Shown one piece after another: positions 1 to 6,109 of a stretch of 17,204 nucleotides of DNA. The notes below the pieces were generated by a model. That model saw only the letters and a program-made list of their open reading frames with translations, searched no databases and was not told the origin of the DNA. The position numbers were made by a program, and so were the translations under genes. Source of the DNA: Candidatus Woesearchaeota archaeon (GTDB lineage: Archaea; Nanobdellota; Nanobdellia; Woesearchaeales; GW2011-AR4); contig JACPMS010000049.1 of assembly GCA_016185875.1 (NCBI GenBank), positions 1 through 17,204 of the forward strand, written 5' to 3'. Position 1 is the first letter of the stretch; every line of letters begins with the position of its first letter.

Positions 1-55
1 ACCGGGGTCTTAAGGTCCCAAACCTCAAATCATAGCCAAGCTAGACCACAGCCCC
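1..55 (-). tRNA. tRNA-Pro(UGG), 5' part, cut by window edge
   Basis: Read on the minus strand from position 55 downward, the sequence folds as a tRNA. A 7-nt 5' acceptor strand (GGGGCTG) is followed by TG at positions 8-9 and a D-arm closed by GTC/GAT. The anticodon stem TGAGG/CCTTA contains one G-U pair. Its 7-nt loop TTTGGGA places the anticodon TGG at window positions 20-18, which specifies proline. A 5-nt variable loop and the first T-stem strand (CCGGT) follow, and then the window ends. The T-loop, the 3' half of the T-stem and the acceptor 3' strand are outside, so they cannot be checked. No intron interrupts the visible part. The first 15 nt overlap the end of the homing endonuclease ORF on the same strand. 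Confidence 0.88.
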
Positions 56-898
56 TTGATCATCTAAAAAACCACCATAGTAGTTTATTTTGTCTATATG
101 TTTCCTATTGGAAAACCCTATTCGTTTTATATATCTTTCTATTTCTCCTCTTCTATACAAACAGACATGATTTGGGCCAGAATTAGCAAATTTTAAGCCC
201 ATTTTACATGTAATAGATTTAAAATCTCTCAATAATTTTGGTGAGCTATTGGAAAAGGTGATATACATTCTTTTGTCTCTTTTATTCCAAAACACGCAAC
301 CGTCTGTATCAACTAAACCCCTAATGCATCTTGTAGAATACATTTCATTTTTCAAAATCCAATCTGGGACACCTACTTGATTTTTTATTTTATTGCCTCT
401 TTTCAAGCCATAACTTAACAGCAATTCTGTCAAATTTTTACTATCTTTGTATAATCGAAATTGGTTGGTAGCTTTAGCATCGTACTCATTAAAATTAAGC
501 TTGAAAAGATGATGACCTAAATTTTTAATATATTCTCTGTACGGGATTTCTCTTTTATCCATCATTATCCTAACGGAGTTTTTATAGATATTACCGTCTC
601 CCAGCATTATCCCGATAAATTCTGCAAAATTTTCATTTACTCCTGTAAATTTCACTTCAATTGGATTTAAATGAGTTCCGAAATTTTTTTCTTTATGGAA
701 GTCTATTTTCTTCATATCTAAATTGTTAATGTTAATTTGCAATTTGTTGCAAATTTCATTCAAAAGGTCATCGCTAATTGAAACATTATTATAAATTACA
801 TTTTTTATGGGCCATTTCAGTCTTTTATCGGAATTTAATAGTTCTCTTTTTCTTTGTTTTAATATAGTCTTTAATTCATGTGTTATTTTATATCTCAT
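41..898 (-). CDS. LAGLIDADG-family homing endonuclease-like protein
   Basis: This 285-residue protein carries two LAGLIDADG-type dodecapeptides: FAEFIGIMLGDG at residues 91-102 and CIRGLVDTDG at 191-200. Each ends in the acidic DG pair that coordinates the catalytic metal in this family. Two motifs about 100 residues apart imply a single-chain pseudo-dimeric DNA endonuclease. The N-terminal 80 residues are basic and may form a helical DNA-binding extension (inferred). It is free-standing rather than visibly inside an intron or intein. Its last five codons, including the TAG stop, lie in the 5' end of the adjacent tRNA-Pro gene. A TATA-like stretch near 920-930 is about 28 nt before the ATG and no Shine-Dalgarno is seen. 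The gene looks more A/T-rich than the neighbouring housekeeping genes, consistent with horizontal arrival. Function may be active or relic, but both DG motifs are intact. Confidence 0.87.
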   Translation of the reverse strand: MRYKITHELKTILKQRKRELLNSDKRLKWPIKNVIYNNVSISDDLLNEICNKLQININNLDMKKIDFHKEKNFGTHLNPIEVKFTGVNENFAEFIGIMLGDGNIYKNSVRIMMDKREIPYREYIKNLGHHLFKLNFNEYDAKATNQFRLYKDSKNLTELLLSYGLKRGNKIKNQVGVPDWILKNEMYSTRCIRGLVDTDGCVFWNKRDKRMYITFSNSSPKLLRDFKSITCKMGLKFANSGPNHVCLYRRGEIERYIKRIGFSNRKHIDKINYYGGFLDDQGAVV

Positions 899-1045
899 AC
901 GTTTATGATAATTAACATCTATTAAAATCTTTCTAATTTATGATTAACCTAGATACCCTAAATTTTAATGTAACTATATAGAGAATTCTGACAAAATTTA
1001 TGTATTTCAAAATTTTCTATGAATTGAATCTCATTTTTAGTTATA

Positions 1046-1315
1046 ATGATATTATACTCCATTCAAGCCCAGCAGCTTTTAGCATCTTTAAAAGCAGGGT
1101 TTAAGGAAATAGAAGTTTAATTGAACTTGAACAAATCTTTATCAAAGGTTAATATCCAGGATAATAAATTTATTTTCCCGGATAATCAAAAGTTAAATGA
1201 ATTACAATCAAGAAAAACGATAAGGGATGACACAATTTGCTTCTTAATTCGGGATGGTACCTTAGTCAAAATTCAATTATTTTCCAATCAAACCACATTC
1301 ATAGTTCTTGGTTAA
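1046..1315 (+). pseudogene. N-terminal remnant of a gene, probably a COG2521-like archaeal methyltransferase
   Basis: One reading frame runs from ATG 1046 to TAA 1313-1315, interrupted only by an in-frame TAA at 1118-1120. Reading through that stop gives about 89 residues with a coherent composition. Before the stop is AQQLLASLKAGFKEIEV. After it come LNLNKSLSKVNIQDNKFIFP and then a stretch ending near QLFSNQT. From memory this resembles the N-terminal region preceding the SAM-binding domain of predicted archaeal methyltransferases (COG2521). Those have EVSLDL at the point of the stop, so TCA changing to TAA (Ser to stop) would explain it. The frame then ends abruptly and no SAM-binding motif follows before aRF1. 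It is both nonsense-mutated and 3'-truncated. A 64-residue ORF starting at TTG 1121 could be called separately, but it has no Shine-Dalgarno sequence and makes sense only as the continuation. The family assignment is tentative; the broken frame is seen directly. Confidence 0.55.
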
Positions 1316-1358
1316 GAAAAAGTCGAGATTACACTTATTCGTTAAATCACCTATAATC

Positions 1359-1366
1359 TTTATAAA
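1359..1366 (+). promoter_or_regulatory. TATA box of the aRF1 gene
   Basis: TTTATAAA is centred 26 nt before the ATG at 1389. No Shine-Dalgarno lies between them, so the transcript is probably leaderless. Confidence 0.6.
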
Positions 1367-1388
1367 CAATAAGCATTTCTAACAAATT

Positions 1389-2489
1389 ATGTCACTGACA
1401 GAAGCGCAAAGATTTCATTTGAAGAAATTCATAAAGGAACTGGAAAATTTTAGAGGCAGGCATACTGAACTGGTTAGCGTGTACGTCCCTCAAGACTATG
1501 ATTTAAACAAGATACTAAACCACCTTGCACAGGAGCAAGGCACAGCCTCAAATATAAAATCCGCTTCAACAAGGAAGAATGTTACAGATGCACTGGAAAG
1601 GATGATACAGCATTTAAGATTATTCAAGAGAACTCCTCCAAATGGCTTGGCAGTTTTCTCCGGCAATGTGGCTGAGAGAGAAGGACAGCAGGACTTTAAA
1701 GTGTGGAGCATTGAGCCGCCTGTACCACTTAAAACAAGAATTTATCGTTGTGATAAAGAGTTTGTCCTTGACATTTTGAGGGACATGCTCGAAGCTAAGG
1801 AGGTTTATGGATTAGTTGTGATGGACAGGAGGGACGCTAATATTGCCTTATTGAAGGGAAAGTCAATCGTGCCATTGGTTAAGACGCACTCTGAGGTGCC
1901 TGGGAAGTTTAAGGCAGGGGGACAATCTGCTCAGAGGTTTCACCGCCTGATAGAAGGCGCTGCAAAAGACCACTACAAAAAAGTAGCAGAGTACATGAAA
2001 GAAACATTTCTTAAAATGGAGGGCTTGAAAGGAATTATTGTTGGCGGGCCAGGCCCGACAAAATACGATTTAGTTGAAGGCGACTTTATAACAAATGAAG
2101 TCAAGAAAAAGATAATTGCAATCAAGGATTTGAGCTATACCGGAGAATTTGGCTTGGAGGAACTGCTTGAGAAAAGCCAGGACGTCTTGGCGCAGGAAGA
2201 CGTAATGGAGGAAAAGAAGATTGTTGGAAAGTTCCTTGAGATTCTTGCCACAAAGCAGAACATGGTCTCTTATGGCGAAGTCGATGTGATGAACAAGCTG
2301 AAGATGGGAGTTGTCGATATTTTGCTTTTATCAGAGGACCTGCCAGAGGACAAGATTGAAGAGTTTGAGAAGGCTGCCAAACCCGTCGGCAGCGAAATAA
2401 GAATAATTTCAACGCAGACAAGAGAAGGAGTTCAGCTCAGGGATTTGGGGAAAGTGGCTGCTATTTTGAGGTATGAGGTTCACGGTTAA
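1389..2489 (+). CDS. prf1: Peptide chain release factor aRF1 (class 1)
   Basis: This protein recognises all three stop codons in the ribosomal A site and triggers hydrolysis of the peptidyl-tRNA ester. Domain 1 shows the stop-codon reading motifs NIKS (residues 55-58) and YRCDKEF (119-125, the YxCxxxF motif). Domain 2 has the catalytic GGQ loop at 177-179. Domain 3 ends with ISTQTREGVQLRDLGKVAAILRY. At 366 residues it is roughly 40-60 shorter than typical archaeal aRF1. The gap falls in domain 3: after LLLSEDLPEDKIEEFEKAAK the chain goes straight to GSEIRIIST, without the cysteine-containing zinc-ribbon minidomain normally inserted there. All core motifs are intact, so it should work as the release factor. 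It is the first gene of the plus-strand block and has its own TATA box. Confidence 0.95.
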   Translation: MSLTEAQRFHLKKFIKELENFRGRHTELVSVYVPQDYDLNKILNHLAQEQGTASNIKSASTRKNVTDALERMIQHLRLFKRTPPNGLAVFSGNVAEREGQQDFKVWSIEPPVPLKTRIYRCDKEFVLDILRDMLEAKEVYGLVVMDRRDANIALLKGKSIVPLVKTHSEVPGKFKAGGQSAQRFHRLIEGAAKDHYKKVAEYMKETFLKMEGLKGIIVGGPGPTKYDLVEGDFITNEVKKKIIAIKDLSYTGEFGLEELLEKSQDVLAQEDVMEEKKIVGKFLEILATKQNMVSYGEVDVMNKLKMGVVDILLLSEDLPEDKIEEFEKAAKPVGSEIRIISTQTREGVQLRDLGKVAAILRYEVHG

Positions 2490-2522
2490 AAATTAGTAAA
2501 CATTACAATGAAAATAATAATA

Positions 2523-2554
2523 ATTAGAATAATCTCAAAATAAAAAATTCTAAT
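2523..2554. repeat. Inverted repeat ATTAGAAT-N16-ATTCTAAT before the metalloprotease gene
   Basis: Perfect 8-bp arms lie at 2523-2530 and 2547-2554, just before the ATG at 2559. The arms are identical to the two half-sites of the ArsR operator at 15441-15456, where they directly abut. The repeat could be an operator or a chance event in AT-rich DNA. Confidence 0.4.
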
Positions 2555-2558
2555 AAAA

Positions 2559-3230
2559 ATGTCAGAAATCATAAAAGAAGCATTCCAGCAGTTATACCCA
2601 GAAAAAGAACTGAGGTACTCTTTTTCTCTAAAATATTCCAGAAAATTCAAGCCCTACAACGCAAATGTCAAGCGATATGGGAATAGTTTAATGTTTAACT
2701 TGAGCAAAGAATGGAAAAAGATAAGCAAAGAGATACAGATTGGATTGGTACAGGAGTTATTAATTAAAATTCTAAAAGAAAAAAACAATAAAACGATTAA
2801 TATGGAGCTTTATAACCTCTTTATGAAAAATGTTTATGTTGCAGTTCCAAAAACAAAAAGTGATGATATTCTTGAAGAATCTTTTGACAGGGTTAATGAA
2901 TCCTACTTTAGCGGAATGCTTGACAAGCCTAATCTGCAGTGGGGAAATGACTCAACAAGCAAGCTTGGCTCTTATGAATATGGCAGCGACACAATAACAA
3001 TCAGCACTATTTTTAAGAATGAGCAAAAAGAGCTTTTGGATTATGTGATGTACCACGAAATGCTCCACAAAAAATTTAAGTTTGAAAGCAAAAATGGAAG
3101 AAACCTGCACCACAGCAACGAATTCAAGAAAAGAGAGGCAAAGTTTGAGAACAGGGAATTGGTTGAAAAAGAGATATCAAAACTTGCAAGAAAGCATCGG
3201 TTTGGATTAAGGGCTATTTTGAATTTCTAA
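2559..3230 (+). CDS. SprT/M48-like zinc metallopeptidase
   Basis: This 223-residue protein has a C-terminal metallopeptidase module. Residues 104-165 resemble the SprT-like pre-active-site region (ESFDRVNESYFSGMLDKPNL, then LGSYEYGSDTITIS). The HExxH zinc motif HEMLH is at 166-170, and a downstream HH at 184-185 can supply the third ligand. In SprT/Spartan-like proteins this fold cleaves protein substrates such as DNA-protein crosslinks, but the substrate here is unknown. The N-terminal 95 residues are basic and unassigned. No signal peptide or membrane segment is seen, so it is probably cytoplasmic. It lies 69 nt after aRF1, with an inverted repeat immediately upstream and no clear Shine-Dalgarno. 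M48, M78-like or DUF45 naming is also possible; the catalytic motif is the firm part. Confidence 0.8.
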   Translation: MSEIIKEAFQQLYPEKELRYSFSLKYSRKFKPYNANVKRYGNSLMFNLSKEWKKISKEIQIGLVQELLIKILKEKNNKTINMELYNLFMKNVYVAVPKTKSDDILEESFDRVNESYFSGMLDKPNLQWGNDSTSKLGSYEYGSDTITISTIFKNEQKELLDYVMYHEMLHKKFKFESKNGRNLHHSNEFKKREAKFENRELVEKEISKLARKHRFGLRAILNF

Positions 3231-3240
3231 TTCAAAAGTT

Positions 3241-3251
3241 TTAAATATATA
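3241..3251 (+). promoter_or_regulatory. TATA box of the histone gene
   Basis: TTAAATATATA is centred about 30 nt before ATG 3277, so the leader would be a few bases at most. It begins 10 nt after the preceding stop codon. Confidence 0.6.
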
Positions 3252-3276
3252 CCAAATAAACCAAATAAGAATAAAA

Positions 3277-3486
3277 ATGAGCGACAAATTTCTGCCTTTG
3301 GCAGCAATGGAAAAACTGCTGAAGCAAGGAGGAGCAGAAAGGGTGTCTGACAAGGCGAAGGTGGCTTTGAAGAATGCAATTGAAGATATAGCGCATGAAA
3401 TCGCCGCTAAATCAATAAAGCTTGCAGTCCATGCAGGACGAAAGACTGTAAAGGCAGAAGACATAAAGCTGGCTGTTAAAGACTAG
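3277..3486 (+). CDS. Archaeal histone
   Basis: At 69 residues this is a minimal histone fold with no tails, the standard archaeal length. LPLAAMEKLLKQGGAERVSD forms helix 1 and loop 1. KAKVALKNAIEDIAHEIAAKSIKLAVHAGRK forms the long central helix. TVKAEDIKLAVKD supplies the TVxxxDI loop and helix 3. The conserved loop arginine (GAERVS) and the AGRKTVKAEDI segment are the DNA-contacting and dimer-stabilising signatures. It forms dimers that polymerise and wrap about 30 bp DNA per dimer. It has its own TATA box. A T-rich run just past the stop (3486-3494) could serve as an intrinsic archaeal terminator. Confidence 0.95.
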   Translation: MSDKFLPLAAMEKLLKQGGAERVSDKAKVALKNAIEDIAHEIAAKSIKLAVHAGRKTVKAEDIKLAVKD

Positions 3487-3505
3487 TTTTTCTTTAAGCA
3501 GAATC

Positions 3506-3551
3506 TTTATAAATTAATTGCTTGCCCTGAATTAAAAAAGCAATAAGGTGA
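3506..3551 (+). promoter_or_regulatory. Promoter and Shine-Dalgarno of the aIF5A operon
   Basis: The TATA box TTTATAAA is at 3506-3513. With a start about 26 nt after it, the mRNA would begin near 3536 and include the Shine-Dalgarno AGGTGA at 3546-3551, four bases before ATG 3556. This favours ATG 3556 over the in-frame ATG at 3568. Confidence 0.6.
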
Positions 3552-3555
3552 CTAA

Positions 3556-3954
3556 ATGACGACAAAGATGAGTGCAGCCAACAATGTCCAGAAAGGCAAC
3601 TTTATAGTTCTGGAAGGGGCTGCATGCAAAGTGGTTGATGTTGAGATTTCAAAGCCAGGCAAGCACGGCCATTCAAAAGTAAGGATATCTGCTGTAGGCT
3701 TGGTTGATGAAAAGAAGAGGATTGTTGTCATGCCGGGCCACGACAATATCGAAGTCCCGATCATCGAGAAAAGAACAGCCCAGGTTTTGTCTGTGCATGG
3801 GGATACTACAAATGTGATGGACTCCGAAACATATGAGACATTTGACTTGAAAATCCCAGAGGAATTCAAAGAGCAAGTTGTTGAAGGCTCTTCTGTGCTT
3901 TACTGGACAATTTTGAACGAAAAAGTCATAAAGCAAGTCAAAGGAAGTGATTAA
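3556..3954 (+). CDS. Translation initiation factor aIF5A
   Basis: This is the archaeal homologue of eIF5A, which binds between the P and E sites and helps peptide-bond formation at difficult sequences. The N-terminal SH3-like domain carries the signature loop SKPGKHGHSK. By alignment with eIF5A, Lys36 is the residue modified to hypusine or deoxyhypusine. The C-terminal OB-like domain runs from about residue 70 (VLSVHGDTTNVMDSETYETF) to the end. The length of 132 residues is usual. The gene heads a compact operon: its TAA (3952-3954) directly abuts the ATG of L40e at 3955. No deoxyhypusine synthase gene lies in the window. Confidence 0.94.
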   Translation: MTTKMSAANNVQKGNFIVLEGAACKVVDVEISKPGKHGHSKVRISAVGLVDEKKRIVVMPGHDNIEVPIIEKRTAQVLSVHGDTTNVMDSETYETFDLKIPEEFKEQVVEGSSVLYWTILNEKVIKQVKGSD

Positions 3955-4116
3955 ATGGTCAAGTTCGCAGAAGCAGAAATAAGAAAGTTCAGGAATGTGT
4001 TTGTGTGCAGGAAATGCAAGACAAAAATTAAAGCCCCTAACATGAAGATAATCCAAGGCAAGGTTAGCTGCAGAAGGTGCGGGGGCAAGGCATTCAAGGC
4101 AGTCAGAAAGAAGTAA
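3955..4116 (+). CDS. Ribosomal protein L40e (zinc-ribbon protein)
   Basis: This 53-residue ORF is placed exactly between aIF5A and the site-2 protease. It begins MVKFAEAEIRKFRN and then shows two CxxC knuckles, CRKC (18-21) and CRRC (39-42), expected to bind one zinc. It is strongly basic and ends in RKK. Length, start, zinc knuckles and basic tail fit archaeal L40e of the large ribosomal subunit, although the spacing between knuckles (17 residues) is longer than in the classic form. Starting at ATG 3955 right after the aIF5A stop implies translational coupling. A generic zinc-ribbon protein is the alternative. Confidence 0.8.
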   Translation: MVKFAEAEIRKFRNVFVCRKCKTKIKAPNMKIIQGKVSCRRCGGKAFKAVRKK

Positions 4117-4117
4117 A

Positions 4118-5305
4118 ATGCTTGACTTTCAAACAATTGCTGCCATTGTTTTTCTTGCAGTTTTAACAATTTTTGTTTTCTTGAAGAGAAAATCCCTTGA
4201 CACCAAGCAGATAATCCCCCATATCCTTTATTTTTCAATGTACAAGACAAAATGGGGCTTAAATTTGATGGATTCTGTTGCTAAGAAATACAGAAAATTT
4301 ATGCTTTATGTAGGTTATTTTGGAGTTTTAATCGGATTTTTAGGCATGATTGCAATCAGCTACGGGCTGATAAACAACATTTATGTCCTGTTTACAAAGC
4401 CGGAAGCAACTCCTGGAGTCGGATTGGTGCTTCCGTTCAAAGCCAAAGGAATTTTCTTTGTCCCTTTCTTCTATTGGATAATAGCCATTTTTGTGATTGC
4501 TGTTGTGCACGAGTTTTCGCATGGGTTGATTGCAAGAGCCAACAATCTGAAAGTCAAGTCAAGCGGATTTGCATTTCTAGGCTTGGTAATCCCCATAATT
4601 CCCGCTGCTTTTGTCGAGCCAGATGAAAAAGAATTAAGAAAAAGACCGCATAAGGAGCAGTTAAGTGTTTTTGCAGCTGGGCCTTTTTCAAATATTGCAG
4701 CAGCGTTTCTATTTGTTGCAGTAGCGTCATTTATCTTAGCTCCAGCTGTAAATGCCATAATAGAGCCTAACGGCGTAAAAGTCAGTGATTATGTAAAAGG
4801 TGACAAAAAATTTCCTGCTGAGCTTGCCGGAATAAAAATTGGAGAAACAATACAGCAAGTCGATGACAAGCCTGTAGCTTATGTTAATAATTTATCATCT
4901 ATCCTGAGAAGCAAAAAACCTGATGAGATTGTTGCAATAAAAACTGATAAATCATCTTACGAGATAAAGCTTGCAAAAAACCCGGAAAATGAAAGCCTTG
5001 CTTACATAGGAGCTTATCTTGAGCAAAGCACTAAGATAAAAGATAGCGTAAAAGCAAGATATGGGAAGTTTTTGCCAAACGCATTGACTTGGGCTTATGG
5101 CCTGTTTGTAATTCTGTTTGTACTGAATTTCGGGATTGGCTTGTTTAATCTTGTGCCTATTGGACCTTTGGATGGCGGCAGAATGCTGCAATTAGTTCTT
5201 CACAGAATCTTTGACAAGGAAAAAGGGGATAAGTATTGGTATTATATTGGAATGTTTTTTTTGATTCTGATATTTTTTAATATAGTGGCTGGGTTTGTTA
5301 AATAA
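4118..5305 (+). CDS. Site-2-protease-type intramembrane metalloprotease (M50) with PDZ domain
   Basis: This 395-residue polytopic membrane protein cleaves substrate helices inside the membrane. The zinc site is HEFSH at residues 131-135, within the hydrophobic helix that begins IIAIFVIAVV. The third ligand lies in the LDGG motif at 351-354 (NLVPIGPLDGGRM). Membrane segments are seen near residues 6-23, 62-90, 112-135, 180-205, 325-350 and 373-393. A soluble PDZ-like domain spans about 215-300, with ELAGIKIGETIQQVDDKPV typical of the peptide-binding loop. Family members process membrane-bound regulators, but the substrate here is unknown. The ATG follows the L40e stop by one base, so the gene is the third member of the aIF5A-L40e operon. 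Confidence 0.93.
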   Translation: MLDFQTIAAIVFLAVLTIFVFLKRKSLDTKQIIPHILYFSMYKTKWGLNLMDSVAKKYRKFMLYVGYFGVLIGFLGMIAISYGLINNIYVLFTKPEATPGVGLVLPFKAKGIFFVPFFYWIIAIFVIAVVHEFSHGLIARANNLKVKSSGFAFLGLVIPIIPAAFVEPDEKELRKRPHKEQLSVFAAGPFSNIAAAFLFVAVASFILAPAVNAIIEPNGVKVSDYVKGDKKFPAELAGIKIGETIQQVDDKPVAYVNNLSSILRSKKPDEIVAIKTDKSSYEIKLAKNPENESLAYIGAYLEQSTKIKDSVKARYGKFLPNALTWAYGLFVILFVLNFGIGLFNLVPIGPLDGGRMLQLVLHRIFDKEKGDKYWYYIGMFFLILIFFNIVAGFVK

Positions 5306-5360
5306 AAAATGGATATGATGTGCAATTGAAAGATTTGACGAAGAGGAAAGACTATTTTAT

Positions 5361-5669
5361 TTATGGAGATAAGCCTATTTCAAATTGTTTTATGGTTTTT
5401 TCTAATTGTGTTGGCTGAATTAAACTATTACCATTATTCCTTACTGGATTTACATGTTGTCTTTGAAGAACTGTAATAAAGGATGTAGTTTCGGCATAAG
5501 CCCCCAAGAGTACCGTCAGAGCAAATACAGTTTTAGCCGAAGTATCCATTATATAACCTACAACTTCTTTAAATCCTTTCTCTGTATAGGGTGTTTGACC
5601 CCCTATAAATTTGTATAACCTTTCTTTTCCCCTATTAGGATAATAAATTTCATTTCTCGGTGTTATCAT
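5361..5669 (-). CDS. Hypothetical protein, second gene of the winged-helix regulator operon
   Basis: I do not recognise this 102-residue protein. The N-terminal part is charged (MITPRNEIYYPNRGKERLYKF). A moderately hydrophobic segment follows around 45-62 (TVFALTVLLGAYAE), perhaps one membrane-associated helix. The C-terminal tail contains HVNPVRNNGNSLIQ, an Asn-rich stretch unlike the rest, which may come from a dispersed repeat. The start lies 6 nt after the stop of the winged-helix gene on the same strand, so the two are surely co-transcribed and may work together. The gene is convergent with the site-2 protease. Confidence 0.6.
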   Translation of the reverse strand: MITPRNEIYYPNRGKERLYKFIGGQTPYTEKGFKEVVGYIMDTSAKTVFALTVLLGAYAETTSFITVLQRQHVNPVRNNGNSLIQPTQLEKTIKQFEIGLSP

Positions 5670-5675
5670 ATTTTT

Positions 5676-5999
5676 TCACGCTTGCTTCCCCTTGCTCTCG
5701 ACATATTCCCTTACCCTGTCATTGCCAGTTGGCTTTGCATTCGGGCCAAGGGCATAATAAATTTTCTCTGCTTCCCCGCCCCATGAATAATCGCCTTTTT
5801 CCCTCTCAACTTTATTAACCACAAATTCTCCCAAGTCAACTCCTTTCTTCAAATGATAATAAATGCTTCTCAAAGTGACTTTTGGAAAAATCGCAGTGTA
5901 AACTTTATAGATTTCATATCCATAGGCTTTTTTTATAAAATGAAGTATCTCGACAACATTCTGCCTTATCTCTGATTTGACTGGCCTGCCTTTCTTCAT
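5676..5999 (-). CDS. Winged-helix DNA-binding protein, PadR-like
   Basis: This 107-residue basic protein fits a winged helix-turn-helix regulator. SEIRQNVVEILHFIKKAYGYEIYKVY forms the first helices. FPKVTLRSIYYHLKKGVDLGEF gives the recognition helix and start of the wing, and KVEREKGDYSWGG the wing. The GYEIYK and SIYYHLKKG arrangement resembles PadR-type repressors, which sense small molecules. The short C-terminus ends GNDRVREYVESKGKQA. The gene is first in a two-gene operon and probably has a leaderless mRNA, with a TATA box at 6021-6030. A perfect palindrome at 6037-6050, between the divergent promoters, is a possible binding site. Confidence 0.75.
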   Translation of the reverse strand: MKKGRPVKSEIRQNVVEILHFIKKAYGYEIYKVYTAIFPKVTLRSIYYHLKKGVDLGEFVVNKVEREKGDYSWGGEAEKIYYALGPNAKPTGNDRVREYVESKGKQA

Positions 6000-6020
6000 A
6001 AAAGGGGTAATGTTTCACTT

Positions 6021-6050
6021 ATTTATATACTTTTTGTTTCTATATAGAAA
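6021..6050 (-). promoter_or_regulatory. Promoter of the winged-helix gene with palindrome TTTCTATATAGAAA
   Basis: Reading on the minus strand, GTATATAAAT (6030-6021) is a TATA box centred about 26 nt before ATG 5999. Just upstream, 6037-6050 is a perfect 14-bp palindrome, placed where an autoregulator or activator of either divergent gene could bind. Confidence 0.5.
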
Positions 6051-6080
6051 ATAAATATTGAGTTGCACACTAGCAAAATA

Positions 6081-6088
6081 TTTATACT
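6081..6088 (+). promoter_or_regulatory. TATA box of the Cys-rich membrane protein gene
   Basis: TTTATACT is centred 26 nt before ATG 6110, with no Shine-Dalgarno, implying a leaderless mRNA. Confidence 0.5.
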
Positions 6089-6109
6089 TAAGGTTAACTT
6101 ATTATTTGT

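Noticed and set aside
1..898. Homing endonuclease as an intron within tRNA-Pro
   Set aside because: The ORF is entirely 5' of all but 15 nt of the tRNA, and the visible tRNA is continuous from acceptor through anticodon stem to the T-stem, so no intron is present in this part.
899..1045. Possible small RNA or att site between the homing endonuclease and the remnant
   Set aside because: Only AT-rich DNA with promoter-like stretches is seen; no stable hairpin, tRNA fragment repeat or C/D box pair could be identified by eye.
1121..1315. Independent 64-residue gene starting at TTG
   Set aside because: It has no Shine-Dalgarno or well-placed promoter, and it reads as the in-frame continuation of the segment beginning at 1046, so it is treated as part of one remnant.
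3552..4250. Antisense ORFs over aIF5A, L40e and the site-2 protease start
   Set aside because: They are shadows of strongly recognised plus-strand genes and have no family features of their own.
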